Assembly: GCA_965649825.1 (NCBI GenBank)
Contig: OZ287710.1
Location: forward strand, 62,001 to 126,000
DNA length: 64,000 nt
Reading direction: 5' to 3'
Source of the DNA: Penicillus capitatus
Taxonomy: Eukaryota; Chlorophyta
The notes beneath the pieces were generated by a model. It was not told the origin of the DNA. It saw only the letters and a program-made list of their open reading frames with translations, and searched no databases. Both the position numbers and the translations under genes were made by a program. The stretch's first letter is position 1; each line of letters begins with the position of its first letter. Positions 46,661-58,330 of the stretch are shown here, piece by piece.

Positions 46661-49353
46661 TTGGCTCCTGTGTCAGACACTTCTGTCAAGGAATGGCCAT
46701 TGCACAAACCTTTCATCCTTTCTGATGGCGTCCTCGGCGAGTTTGAATTGAAAATGCTAGTCCCTACATGACACTGCAGTTCTTGACCGGCCTTGCGTAT
46801 ATTTTTCCAATCGCAAGACATCAGCTAACTACGTTTGCCGCCTGTTCCGGTCAATTCAATCTGAAACGGCGAAACGTCGAACGGTTCTTCGGTTTGTACG
46901 GCAATCACTGGTGGGTAGTTGACGAGGCCGAATTCAATGCAACTCGAGTACGCTTGTCGCTCTGATGAACGCTGGAGACGAAACGATCAGTGTCGCCGGT
47001 CGCGTCGAACGAAAGCGATTCAGCGGAAGACTTCTCTACAAGCGTCCTGAGAAGTTAACACAAGTCCAGATCGTCCCTTGAATACTTACGTGGTGACGTG
47101 ACGTCCCTCGGCGGATGAGTCACCACGCCGCCTGAGCCAGAGAAAGGGTCCTTTGGCAGACAATGCGCCCGTGTGACAAGACATCCAGCACCCCAAGAGA
47201 ACACGAACCCCTTCCCAGCGAGGCAGTCCCATCGCCAGGGAAATCTTGGCGACAATAAGGACGACAAAAAAAGATCCCGAAAGGGAGACTGACGTCGAGC
47301 TCCCGTCTCCGACCACGGCGTTTCAGCTGTTCCTTTCGCATTGTGTGAGCCAGATTCGAAGGAGCCAAACCGTCTCTCCGAGTTGGAAGAGTGGATGAAA
47401 GGGGGGATCGACCCTCAGCGGTCTTTTGTTGATGTGCACGAGTCGTCTGCCGTGCTTGTGCTCTTGCTTGTCTGACATCCGATGATACTTTATTTTCCAA
47501 TCGACCCGCCTGTAGGTTTGCGATTACACGGGTGGATGGGTAAAGGATGCGCGTCAAGTTTTGAGCCTCTCACGCAATCCCGTTCGATAAACTCGTTGCG
47601 TTGACCGTCACCGGTTCGCGCATGCGCATTCCGCATTCTCTGACGACGCCAGAAGCGCTACGTGCCTATTAATCAAGTTAGAAGAGCTCAAAAACCGCGT
47701 CTTGCAGGTTAGCATAGCGCATTGCCGCGTTAACCGGAAAGGCCACCATACGATCGTCCCATGTCACCTCATGTTCTGACGGCTTATGGATTCCCAAGAA
47801 TTCTCCGCGTTCCGAAACCATGCAAGGACGTTCTTAACCAGTAAGAGAAGCAAGTTGAGGGGCACAGAAAGAATTTTATACCACTGTTTGACTGTCATTT
47901 ATAAGACAATGATTGTCCATGAATTCATCATTACCTCTATATTGTCAAGACTAACGATCTGATACAACTGATACCAACGAATGAAGTGAGAGATAGATGC
48001 AAGAGAGTATTCTTGTATAAAGACGTTTTAAAGTTCAATCTCGTTTTTAACAAAGGTGACCACTAATGGATCACAATGGTTTGACTCAAACCACGGGCAG
48101 ACCCAATTACATCTGCTCAATTGCGATCAAATAAGATTGAAAGCTTTGCGAACCCTGGAAAGTAGTAAAGATTTACTGTGTTCTTCCCTATAATAAAAAC
48201 ATTGGTTTCATATGAATTGCAAAAACTGTATACAAGCCGTGGCTGTTAACAATGAGCTGACGAGGAGAAGAAAAAGACCACCTCGTGGAGATTAGAAGTC
48301 TCCTGCGGTCTATGTAGGATTGGTGTATAAGAATGGGGAAGCCGCGAAGCTCGGCTATACAGTTTATCGGAAGTCATACTCAGTGCCTATCCACCTAACA
48401 TGCTACTGGCATGTGGGGATTGAAACTTCCGATTTCTATGTTTCACACTGTTCAGAATTAAGATTTTTGTCAAAAACGATGTTCTCAGTGTTGATGGGGA
48501 ATCTGTACGTCGTTTGAATGTAAGCTTGTTGGTCGCAAATGATGCATATACTTGTATTATGTTTCTACATCTCCTCAGAAACCTTGGATAGAGATACTTT
48601 TGTTTGTAAACTAGACCTTGCGTTATTCTTAGGAAAAGAATAGAACCTTGGCAAGGAGGGTCTGCCAAAGAACTACAAATGATTGCACTCACGCATTAAG
48701 TCCGTATGAGAAACGTCACGTCGACAGACGACACACGGCTAGCAAGAAGAACGCTCTTGTCTAGATCTGCGTTTGCCGTGTACCGTTAGAAGACGTAAAG
48801 GAGAACGATGAAACGCACGCACATCCAGATGGTGCTACCTGTATTATTCGGTACATTATTTGTGAGCCTATAATCTGCCGAATTATCGAGACGAGTTGCT
48901 TGTTGTTGTCTTTTCGGCTGCGTCCTGACCTCTCGTTTTGCGCGCGTTCGTCAACGCTCGCGTGAAAACAAACGGCTTCCGCGACAACTTCTGTCGACGT
49001 TATAGTTAACAGTTTTCCGTTTATCGGTTTTGAATAATGGAATCCAAGTTTCCTTTAAAACAACTTCATTAGGTGTTACCTTAGCACTTTGATGATTGAC
49101 TGGCGAAAGATTCTTAGCAGAGTTTCGAAATCGCCGAGTAGTCTCAGTTTCGCGAGGTATCTGAGTCATCGACATCCGTGCTCGACGATCCGCATTACAG
49201 ACAAAATCGCCGATGCGGCGAGATGCGTTCGACAAATCATAACCAAGCGTTCGATAGATAATGAGAGATGATGATAGACGCAGCGAATCGATAATACCAT
49301 TGCGCATCACAGCAGATTCTTTACTTTGCAGAAGGATCCGCCTAGAAAGTGAG
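46661..49353. other. Long gene-poor interval
   Basis: 46768-47081 (plus) has coding-like fragments such as YGNHWWVVDEAEFNAT and VAGRVERKRFSGRLLY in different frames that I could not join convincingly. 47055-47557 (minus) has overlapping frames with one hydrophobic segment. From about 47840 to 48720 the sequence is visibly AT-richer than its surroundings, with only short frames. 48951-49310 (minus) holds a basic 119-codon frame with no domain. No tRNA or repeat element was found. I call no gene here. Confidence 0.4.
47728..47737 (+). promoter_or_regulatory. CGTTAACCGG element, copy 3
   Basis: Third exact copy of the 10-mer, in the gene-poor interval just upstream of the AT-rich segment. No adjacent gene is assigned. 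Confidence 0.3.
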
Positions 49354-50283
49354 CTATTGACGAGACAACAAGAAATGTGTTTGTACCGTCATTCGAATGT
49401 AGGTTTTTCCAGAAGGAACAGGAACAACTTCAAACCCGCCCAACTTCTCCTTCGCGGCTTCGTCAGAAAGTGTGGGGACGACCATGCATTTGTCGCCGTG
49501 CTTCCAGTCCACAGGCGTGGCCACACTAAACACACCCTCTCATCCTTGATCTCTCAGTCGTGGAAAAACCTGTGATTTGCGGTCAGCTGAAGGGAGTCGA
49601 TGACTCTGAGAACTTCGTTAAAATTTCTGCCTGTCGTGGCAGGATAAAGAATGCTGAGCTTCAGTTTCTTGTCGGGTCCAATAATGTAGACAGCTGCAGT
49701 AGAGATGAACACAGATCTCTTCCTTTTCCTGTGCAGACAGAAATGTTTACCTCTGCAGGACATGGGCAATCCCGTCGCGCTCTTCTCATCTGGATCAATC
49801 ATTCCGTATAGTGTCACGATCTCACGACCCTCGTCTGCAATGATAGGATAGGCAATCTTCTGACCACTGCACCACTTCGTGGCCTCGATATCCGTCGTCC
49901 ATCCCTTTGCACGAAGACTTTTTTTAAATATCTATGAAATCGATGAGGATGACTTTATGCGACTCCGCGTCATTGCATGACAGAGCTGCAACTTTTACTC
50001 CACTAAAAGAAAGAGCGCAGGATGAGAACCGCCGCCACTTTGGTGTTGTTACCGTTTTGCAAATTCCGGTATGAGAGACGCAACCGTACCCAGTTCCGTT
50101 GTGCACACAGGTGTGTAGTCCGCAGGGTGCGAAAAAAGAATTGCCCAGGAGCCGTCTACGATAACGCCTTTTTTACGATCGCGTGGAGGAACAGCGGTTT
50201 CAACCAATGTAACTGTGCCATTCGATGTCGCCGATTGTGGAATCGGCTCTGAAATTTGGCACGACGTCGCCCAGTTTGATCAT
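49354..50283 (-). CDS. 1-Cys peroxiredoxin (PRDX6 type)
   Basis: This is a thiol peroxidase reducing H2O2 and lipid peroxides. ATG 50281-50283 starts [19 protein letters not shown]. The catalytic block reads [15 protein letters not shown] with the peroxidatic Cys in [17 protein letters not shown] joins [11 protein letters not shown] after removal of a 49-nt intron (about 49913-49961). Then come [45 protein letters not shown] and, past another intron (about 49516-49565), [19 protein letters not shown] and PSGKTYIRM. These are PRDX6-subfamily hallmarks, including the long C-terminal arm. Stop TAG is read from 49354-49356. An in-frame ATG at 50326-50328 would add a short basic leader (MLRKVFSRKK), possibly organellar. 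Confidence 0.92.
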
Positions 50284-50328
50284 CGCAGATTGCACGGGCT
50301 TCTTGCGCGAAAACACTTTGCGAAGCAT

Positions 50329-50996
50329 CCGGCTTGATGGAAATGACGTGCAGATAGATGCGTCTGTGTTGTGTTTCGTTGAGAAGACAGCTCGAGCTAG
50401 TAAGGTATATCCGCAAGTCACTTTACATAAAATTTCAGACAGAATACGTAAGGCTTTCAGCGTGAATGATGATTGTCATGAGCGTCCAGTGTTTATTCTA
50501 AATCCCCCAGTCCACGGTGAAACAGCCGGGTTTTCACCAGCTGTATGGTTATCGGAAATCCAATCTCACAAACGATTCAAATTGAATCAAAGGTGGATGA
50601 TACAGATGCAAACAGCCCCAATTATCGCCAGCCACATTCAAGACTCTGAACGGGCGAGTCAATTGTCAGCTGCATCTATGGCTTTGTTGGTGATGGCGAT
50701 GGTAAATGTGCAGTATCGGATCTGTGCACTGACGCTTTTGCGTTGACACATCTTCAACCTCAACTGCACTCTTACCATACAGAATTAAAAGAGAGAGATT
50801 GTGCGAAAACACCGAAAAATGTTACTTGTCGACTCCAATTTACCCGTCACATGTCGCAGAGATGGTCCCCTGGTGATGGTACGGAAAAACGAACTTGAAC
50901 TTGTGACGAGCGGAAATAAATAGAGCTTGGAATCGTTTCAAAGAATAAGACAGAATCGTTCACGTGAACGATCCTGTAAAAATTCCGGGTGCAAAG
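50329..50996. other. Intergenic between peroxiredoxin and coiled-coil gene
   Basis: A plus-strand frame (50225-50746) starts with ATG but overlaps peroxiredoxin exon 1 antisense and has no domain. Otherwise I see nothing supportable. A promoter for the peroxiredoxin gene is expected here. Confidence 0.4.
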
Positions 50997-51591
50997 TCAT
51001 TTGCTTGCGGTCTTTTTGTGATCACTGTCAGGATTATGAAGCATTCGCAATGTACGCAGCTTTTCTCGCAAGCGTGCGTTTCTTTGCTCTTTTTCTTTGT
51101 TCTTGTTCCACAGAGCATCAGATGCCTCGGTACATCTGTCCAGATGATTACTTATTTCTTTCACTCTCTTCCTTGCATCTTCAACTCTGACAGAAATCGT
51201 TTGTGCGTCGTCAGAGAGACGCATTATCTGACAATGCTGCTCGTGAATGACGCTAACGAGATCGCGCATTTTTAGTTCTTCGGTGGCCTCGCGTGCAACG
51301 AGACAACGCTCTTTCAAGTGATCCATGATGGCATCTCCGTTGTTTATGTTCGCCCCAGCAAGGTCAGAAACTTCAACATTTCTTGAGATATCCACCGTTT
51401 TTTGCACAACGCTGTGTGGTACACATTAGGGTTATCTCAAGAATTCAAGAACAAAACGAAACAAACCGCTTTCTCTCAGTTGTGGCGGAACGACGGTCTA
51501 GACTCTTAAACGTTTTGCTAGGTTTCGTCTCCCTCAAAAGAGAAGCGGAGTGCGATGCATCCGTTGATCGATTGGTTCTCGATATCTTCAT
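50997..51591 (-). CDS. Small orphan coiled-coil protein
   Basis: I do not recognise this protein. Two exons: ATG 51589-51591 starts MKISRTNRSTDASHSASL, a Ser/Thr/Arg/Lys-rich N-terminus. A 55-nt intron (51412-51466, GTTTGT...CACACAG) joins KR to VVQKTVDISRN. The rest (about 135 aa) is predicted helical with heptad-like spacing (DHLKERCLVAREATEELKM, ISVRVEDARKRVKEISNHL) and a Lys/Arg-rich end. The size and layout resemble small subunits of coiled-coil tethering or kinetochore complexes, but no family signature is visible. Confidence 0.5.
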
Positions 51592-51937
51592 CGTCTGTCT
51601 GACACGTTTCTCTCGACACCGCGGACAAAAGGTATGACGGAGGCAACTTTAGAGTAATCCCCGTTTGGAAGGTATCGCGTCTTTCTTTGATACAACCGCG
51701 TGATAATATTGCGTGTCACGTGACGCGAAAGCGAAGATCTGGTGAATTTGAATTTTTGCATGATTAAAAGTACGCACGAACAGTTTTCCGTCGGCCACTG
51801 TCTGATGAATACGCACGGACAAACAAACGTTCCTCTAGAAAAGCATGCTCCCTCGCTGTGCATGGCGTCAGAAAGAGTAGAGTCGGTGTGGTTGTAGGGC
51901 CGAAGGTGGAAGTCTGTTTCATGATGACTCGGACAGG

Positions 51938-53726
51938 ATGTCGCGTATGATATCAACGATTTCCAACGATTCGATTCGTCAGCTCATCAAGATCGCTTCT
52001 ATGTATGGTGACAGCGACGGTTTTCTTTGCGAGTCTGGCTGTCTGTAGTGGAATCGAAGAGCAGCTATCTCTGGATGCCATTGATTTGACGGAGCTTTAT
52101 GAAGGATGGGACGTACCTTTGGGCCCAGACTTTAATCAAGTGGAGCGGCCGTCGATGGATTTGCCGATGGAAGTGGATACCATGCGACAACAGCTCCATC
52201 GACATGAGATGGAATCGGAATTCGTAGAGATGCCTCGCTACGATGCCGGTCCTCCTTTATCCGCGCCCGGACAGGAATCCTATGAGGCCCAGATACCTTA
52301 TAATCCTCCGCCGCTGGCACCCCAACACACCATGTCAGAATTTGACACTTCCCAGACGTACCCTGATCATCGATCCATGATGCATCCGATGGAACAAAGA
52401 GGGACGCCGGAAATGGACGTCCAACGACCTCGTATTAATTTGGTGTTGGACAGTAATGTTGTGATGCTAGATTCTCGAGCCTGTCCGAAACCGGCAGTGA
52501 CGATACTTCCCAGTCAGGTCATTCGTGCACCAGATCATCCCGCTATCTGTGACATGAGTGAGTGCCTTTCTGGCGAAGCACCATGTCAGAGAGCTGGATT
52601 TCTAGGTGGCAGCAGTGCACAAACCATACAGGGATATCCATGCAACGCAATGAATTGCACGGATTTTAGTTGGTCACACTCAGATACCCCTATGCAGCCC
52701 CATCACCCACAAGGTTACTACAATAATGCCCCGCCCATGTATGATATGCGACATTCGACAGACTACAATCAAAACATTCAAAGTATGTGCCGCCCTTTGA
52801 CAGACGCCTTGCATTCTGTTCTGTTGTACCCATAGGTTCCATGATGAATGAAGTGAATTGTGAGTTCTCTCGGATGATGATGGCGGAGGATAAGATGGAC
52901 AATCTCTACATGGTAGGACTCTTCTTTATGGATGGATGCATGAAGGAGATGTCGTGCATGCAGATGATGAATGGAATGGGAGGCGAGCAGTACCCTCCTG
53001 TGGCAGATGTAACGCCTGTCGATGATAGACAACAGCTGGCTGCCGATGGGAATATCCCTGACGACAGGGCTGGAAAAGTCGTTCGCAAGAACACTCGAGG
53101 CGAAAAACTCCCTGCAGAGAAACCACTGAGCTACCGAGCAGAGGACCTGATGACACCAAAGGAAAAAACAGAGAGCCACTTGGATGCATTGGGACCGGCT
53201 CAGATCGAAAGTCAGTCGGCGGAGCTCCGCAAGATCGAGAGTATGACTGAGGCAGAAATCTGTGATTATGTGAAGAGCATGGCCCCTACTCTTCAGAACA
53301 ATGCCTGGGAGGAGGTCGTGCGCGAGACAGATTTCAGTCAGAGACTGATGAAGGCAGAGCAGAAGATGCAAGAGCACAACGACGAAATGGAACGCATCCG
53401 TAAAGAGATCGAGGCAGGTCGTATGGATCATCGAACAGGTCAAGAACAATTGCGAAAGGTCTACAATCGTCGTGAGGCAGCAGCATCTCGCACAAAACGC
53501 GAACAAGCCCTCGTCAAAGCTGCCATCAAGGTACACGTTTCTCATACTGTTACACAAGAAAGTATTGACGGGTTGTTGTGTTGCATCTTTCTAGAAGCGA
53601 ACATTGGAGAAGATCTGTGGCTGGATGCGCGAACATCTTATTGGCCATTCGGATTTGTTTCGGACAGCATCGAAAGAATCCGAAGTTCGTCGGAGTCGTA
53701 GCGACTGCATGAAGATGTGCCCATAA
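51938..53726 (+). CDS. Putative bZIP-like regulatory protein
   Basis: A tentative call. ATG 51938 (MSRMISTISNDS) leads into a 51-nt intron (GTATGG...CTGTAG, 52004-52054), then GIEEQLSLDAIDLTELYEGW, an acidic/hydrophobic stretch like an activation domain. A long Pro/Met/Tyr/Gln-rich disordered region follows. Another intron (about 52781-52836) precedes a Met-rich segment and a long charged helix. The helix contains YNRREAAASRTKRE, which fits the bZIP basic-region pattern N-x3-A-x2-S-R. A last intron (about 53530-53596) joins AAIK to KRTLEKICGW; stop TAA 53724-53726. A regular leucine zipper after the basic region is not clear, so DNA binding is unproven. Confidence 0.45.
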
Positions 53727-54784
53727 CAGACAAATTAATGAATGTGTCAATAAGAATGAACGCATTGTACATAACCGAGTGTGAGAACACATCTGCAAAC
53801 GTGTGTTTCAGAGACATGTGTCTAGATAAATCTCGAGCCGCCTCTATGGAATCTAATTAGCATCCAACACGCCCATGTCCTTTAACAGTGTGTTCTCTCT
53901 TTAGACTGAGCGTTCGTGTGTATGAAGCATTGTGTCCGTCCGTTTTGGAAATGGGGATTGTCAGTAGATGACTTCGCATACCACAATGCTCACTGCAAGG
54001 AGATACATTTGAGATTGAGAGTGCGAGATGCCTCCACTATGCTAACCAAAGGCAGATCTTCCAGCTTCCTGGATTTGTTTCCAGTTATTCCCATCCTTTT
54101 TTAAATTTTCTTTCTTTCTAGTCAAGCTAAAATAGTGCATCGGAATGCAAGCAAGCAAGCAAGCCAGATAACTGAACATGTTGATCAGGTAGGTAGGTAT
54201 ACTCAATAGCGCACACGGTCTTGGTGCAGCCGTTTGTTCAAGAAGCTCTCCGTGTGTAGTATATAAGGAGATCCAAAACGGAAGCATAGAAAGAACAGTA
54301 GAAAAGAAAATCAGTTAAACTGGAGAGCATGGTATCAACCCACACCGAAGATTGTTTTTGCTCGACGCTTATCGAGACGTTTTCACTCCTTTCGATCGAA
54401 GACAAAACTACCTTCTGAACAGGGAGACATGCTTGATTGAGACGAAAATCTAAGACCCATAGATGATGAGATGTCGTCATATCTAGGTTGATGTGCAGAT
54501 ACACGGCACTATCCCAGATAGAGGATCCATGGTTTTCTTTTCTTCTACATGGGATCATGCATGCCGTCAATAGTCACGAATAAGCTCCACCCACAGGTGC
54601 AAGGATATTCATCAAAGAACTCAATATAAGCATTCCATTCCAAAGTCGAGGCTCGTTAGTCAGAGAGGGTTGTCATTGTGACGCTTACGTACGTACGTAC
54701 ACTAGAAATGCTCGAAACACACAAAGAGAGAAAGAAAGGACGCACAGGCAAGCGAACCACACAATTATGAAATCGAGAAACAAT
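53727..54784. other. Intergenic, convergent 3' region with microsatellites
   Basis: This lies between the bZIP-like and Mei2-like stops. It contains short tetranucleotide runs: (GCAA)n near 54148, (GGTA)n near 54187 and (CGTA)n near 54689. No gene is visible. Confidence 0.5.
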
Positions 54785-56846
54785 CTAGTGAGCGGCCACC
54801 GCTGCATTATGTTCTGTATAATTCGTGGTGGTGGTGCCCCAATGCTGCACAGGAGTTCCTTTTGATCCAGGCTTCTGCCCTTCGCCTTCGATGTCAAACA
54901 CGAGAGGGAGATAGTCCGGATCATTGCACGGAAATCGCGAGTTGCGGAAGTGTTCAATCAAGCAATCTCTGCCCTGAACACGGGCATAGGTGATCTCGCA
55001 CACTTTCTTGCTGTTGAACTCTTCCCAGCTCTTCGTGTGGAACTCCTTGTAGAACTCGACAGTCGTGGCTGCGTCTATAAAATTCACAAATGCATAGCCC
55101 AAATTGCAACGATTCTTGAAATCAATGGGCAGATAAAAGAAGTCGAATCTTCCGCTAAGCAACACACACTCTCCTCACGACACCATCATTAGTACCATCC
55201 TGATGACAGACCTGTATTTCTTGTTCAATACATCAAGCAACATTTTTTGGCTGTATTTGTTTGGAATGTTGCGAATCATCAACGTTGTACGTGCAGCTGA
55301 GGGATCGTTGTTGGCCTCAGCGAGATTGAATTGAAATTGAGCTGGATCATAGACGCGATCTCCGCCGCTCCTTGTTCTATGAGGTCTCCACGTATGCGTA
55401 TCGGACGCATGAGACTCATAGCCAGGCGAACCAGAATGGCTATCTATGCGATGCACGTGATTCGCATTGTCAAAACGGCCTGATGTCGGAACCATTGGCA
55501 TGGCTGGACCATGTGGATTTCCAGCAAAAGCCCATGGCTGCAGACCTAGAAGACATAACAAGATGATGATGTGACTAGTCTACAAAGGAAGGATCTGAAG
55601 AGGGGCGCATACAATGTGGTGGCGGTGGCGGTGGCGCATATCCCATGTAATGTCCTGACCATAGTGCGTCTGGTCTGCGCATTGAGTAGACGTTAGGACG
55701 GTGGTGATCAGTGTACCCTGCCGCTGGAGCACTGTGCTGTCGTTGAAGGGGAGGAACGTCTCCTCTGTAAGGTTGAAGAGGCATGGTATACGGCCCCCAT
55801 GCATTGTGATACGGGGTGTTTGGCGCAGGCCATGATGAACTCTGTGCAATATCACCGCCGTCTGTCGACCCATTCTCATCTGTCTTGCCACCAGCGCCAG
55901 CGTATGCATGGATATTGTTGTTCGTCTGCTCAGGTGGCGGCGTCACTGGTGCAATCTCCACATCGTGTACGATGGCGTGATGCTCTGCGGAAGACTTGAT
56001 TTCGGCGATGGCTGCTTCGGCCGCTCGCGCATCATAGAATTCCACAGCCTTCGACTGTTCACTCACTGTTCTCACACTCTTCACATCTCCAAATTTTGAA
56101 AAGAGGTTACGGATCATTGTTGAAGTGACATTTTCTCCTATCTTCACTGTCAAGAGTCCCTGATTCTCCATTCCGACGGCAGACGGAGGTATCATATAGA
56201 ACGTGTTGCACGGGATTTTTTGCGTGTCGTCGGATCCAACGCCAGGCAACATCTCTGGCAGTCCACGTACAGCTCGTTCTGCATGTCGTGTGTCCCAGTA
56301 CGATACGAACATACCAAACCAATACTCCCGCAGTGACGCATCGACGCCACGCAGAGGTCCAAACTTGCTAGCAGCCTCAAAGACGTGCTTCTCTTTGACG
56401 GAAGGCGAGAGATTGCCGATGAAGACGATGCGTGTTGCCTTGTCTGAGCGCTGCGACATAACCGTGCTGTGCACGTACATACCATAGGCACTCCACTGAA
56501 CGTCGTAGCCAGACACCCAAGGATGATAGACAGGGATCTGTGGCGGGTGGAATGCGCCGTCCATAGGTCCAGCGGCGCGGGCACTGCCGGGTTGATAGGG
56601 CGGTGGAGCGGCGGGAGAAAATCCACCACCGGGCAACGATTTGTATCGGCGATGGGGTCCTTGCGGCGGTCGGTGTGGGTGATTAGGGTTCCGTCGGAAG
56701 CCGCCGTGTCGATTGCGCTGAGTGTCGCCACGGTCCGACTGGTCGCTTCCCTCGGACGAAGAAATATTTGAGGGAAGATCTCCAACACCGTTCGCCGATG
56801 TGAACGCCGACTCGCGGTGCTTTCCGACTTCGCTCGACTGCTCCAT
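54785..56846 (-). CDS. Mei2-like RNA-binding protein, three RRMs
   Basis: This is a homolog of fission-yeast Mei2 and plant AML/TEL proteins, regulators of meiosis or development through RNA binding. ATG 56844-56846 (MEQSSEVGK) precedes a Gly/Pro/Arg-rich region. RRM1 (about 56270-56450) has TRIVFIGNLSPSVKEKHVFE. RRM2 (about 55960-56160) has GLLTVKIGENVTSTMIRNLF. After a disordered linker, the family-defining C-terminal RRM3 starts TTLMIRNIPNKYSQKMLL (55240-55300), continues across an intron as FDFFYLPIDFKNRCNLGYAF and ends TYARVQGRDCLIEHFRNSRF. Stop read from 54785-54787. An intron near 55512-55575 and one near 55165-55200 are needed. The fit to Mei2 RRM3 is excellent. Confidence 0.93.
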
Positions 56847-57045
56847 AGAAAACAAAAGTGGACGGGAAGACGAACGAACGAACGCACACACGCGCACACA
56901 CGTACAAGCTTGTGGACGAGCAACAATGCAGGTAGTCTAGAAGAGACAACCAACCAAACCTCCAAAGTACCTTAATCTGCCACGTTGACACTTCAAACTG
57001 ATCAGCACGTCACATCTGGGCCACAAACGAAGCTGACGAGGCATT

Positions 57046-58275
57046 TCATCTATTAAACTCATTCATGAAATTCTGTGCAAAGCTCGACAGTTTCTTCCCC
57101 GCCTGTTGCGCTACATTCTTCAAATGCGTCGCCTCTTGACGTGCCTGAAAAGATAATCGCGCCGCCATGTCGGCAACAGTCACATCATCATTGCGTGTTG
57201 GCGCTGAACGTCCGAAATAGGCATCCGATGAAATGGCCGTTGCCCCACTGAACTGCTCCATGCGTGATTGCCGCTCATATCCATTGTCATCGTCTTTGCC
57301 TTGGCCAAAGTACTGATCTGATGAGATCGCCTTCGCATTAGCAAAGCGATCCTTGGCCGACGTCGTATCCGTCTGAGATTTCTTCAACATCGACTGAGAC
57401 ATTCGCTGGGACGATGTCTTATTGCTATTTGGCTTCGAGGAAAAGGGATCTCGAAAGAAGTCCCCAGCATCGGCATCCCCCAATGCTAGATGTCCATCGG
57501 CGCCTCTCCGAACGGCTGGCGGCTCTGGATGAAGTGTCTCGTAAGCAAATCTCGATTTGGTTGGCGTTTCCTTCGCTTTACTCTCTTCTCCACTCGATCC
57601 GATTGATTTGACAGGCGTCAAAGGCTTCACTTCTGCCGGTGCCTGTTCAAAGAGACTGCTATCTACTTGAGTTGTCAGTTTCTTCACTCCCAAACCACCT
57701 CCTGCCTTGCCCCCTTTCTTATTCACAGTTAGTCGTGTGCGTCGCGTTGTGGCTGCAGAAGAGGTGAGTCCCTTTGAAATGACAGGTGCTTTGGGTGAAG
57801 ATATCTCGGCCAGCGTCTCGGCCTTGGGCGTTTTGTCCAAATCTACCAGCGATGGTGAAGAAGGGGAATGTAAATCCTTCGGCGATGTGCACGGTTCGCC
57901 GCCTAGTGCTTTATTGGCTTCCTTTTCCAGATGCGTCCGATACAAACGTGCTGCTCGCGAGGCGTACTTCGCTTCAAACTTATCCACTCCGCCATCGGCC
58001 CAGCCATGTTCCTTAAAGAACCGTCGAGCCAGAGCGTTTCCGCCCAGCTCCATCACCAGTAACTGCTTTTCGGTCCACTGGTCGAGCGTCGTGCTACGGA
58101 CGAAGCTCTTGTGGACGCCAAGTTGGCGGTGACTTCCAGCGCAGTTCAGACAGAGAAAGACACCGTAGGTGACGGAGGCCCATGTTGGATTTTTGGCCGG
58201 ACAGTCGAAACAGACTTTGTTTTCGGGTTTTGATAATAATTTGCGAAACAACGTATCTCTGTCGAGTTCGGTCAT
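57046..58275 (-). CDS. ArfGAP2/3 (Glo3-type) COPI GTPase-activating protein
   Basis: This protein stimulates GTP hydrolysis on Arf1 at COPI coats of the Golgi. ATG 58273-58275 starts [15 protein letters not shown]. The ArfGAP zinc finger is complete: CFDC, sixteen residues, CLNC, followed by the catalytic-arginine region ([16 protein letters not shown]), LDQWTEKQL and [10 protein letters not shown]. The middle is a Ser/Thr/Lys/Pro-rich linker. Near the C-terminus two copies of the Glo3 regulatory motif appear, AISSDQYFG and AISSDAYFG, typical of coatomer-binding ArfGAP2/3, and an amphipathic C-terminal end ([12 protein letters not shown]...FMNEFNR). No intron is needed. It lies only 55 bases downstream of the DPH2 stop on the same strand, so its promoter probably overlaps DPH2. 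Confidence 0.92.
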   Translation of the reverse strand: MTELDRDTLFRKLLSKPENKVCFDCPAKNPTWASVTYGVFLCLNCAGSHRQLGVHKSFVRSTTLDQWTEKQLLVMELGGNALARRFFKEHGWADGGVDKFEAKYASRAARLYRTHLEKEANKALGGEPCTSPKDLHSPSSPSLVDLDKTPKAETLAEISSPKAPVISKGLTSSAATTRRTRLTVNKKGGKAGGGLGVKKLTTQVDSSLFEQAPAEVKPLTPVKSIGSSGEESKAKETPTKSRFAYETLHPEPPAVRRGADGHLALGDADAGDFFRDPFSSKPNSNKTSSQRMSQSMLKKSQTDTTSAKDRFANAKAISSDQYFGQGKDDDNGYERQSRMEQFSGATAISSDAYFGRSAPTRNDDVTVADMAARLSFQARQEATHLKNVAQQAGKKLSSFAQNFMNEFNR

Positions 58276-58330
58276 CGTTAGTAGACAGGATAAAGATTGA
58301 ACAGGAGCCGAGGGACGATGAGTTGACAGG

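Noticed and set aside
47055-47557. Overlapping minus-strand frames with a hydrophobic segment
   Set aside because: No domain and no consistent way to join them; kept only as a note in the gene-poor interval.
48951-49310. Basic 119-codon minus-strand frame downstream of peroxiredoxin
   Set aside because: No domain, no conserved-looking block; probably 3' UTR or spacer.
50225-50746. 173-codon plus-strand frame with ATG
   Set aside because: First part is antisense to peroxiredoxin exon 1; the remainder has no recognisable pattern.
52005-52060. Signal-peptide-like start (MVTATVFFASLAVCSG) for the gene ending at 53726
   Set aside because: The same bases form a clean GTATGG...CTGTAG intron that joins an upstream ATG exon in frame; a secreted bZIP-like protein makes no sense.
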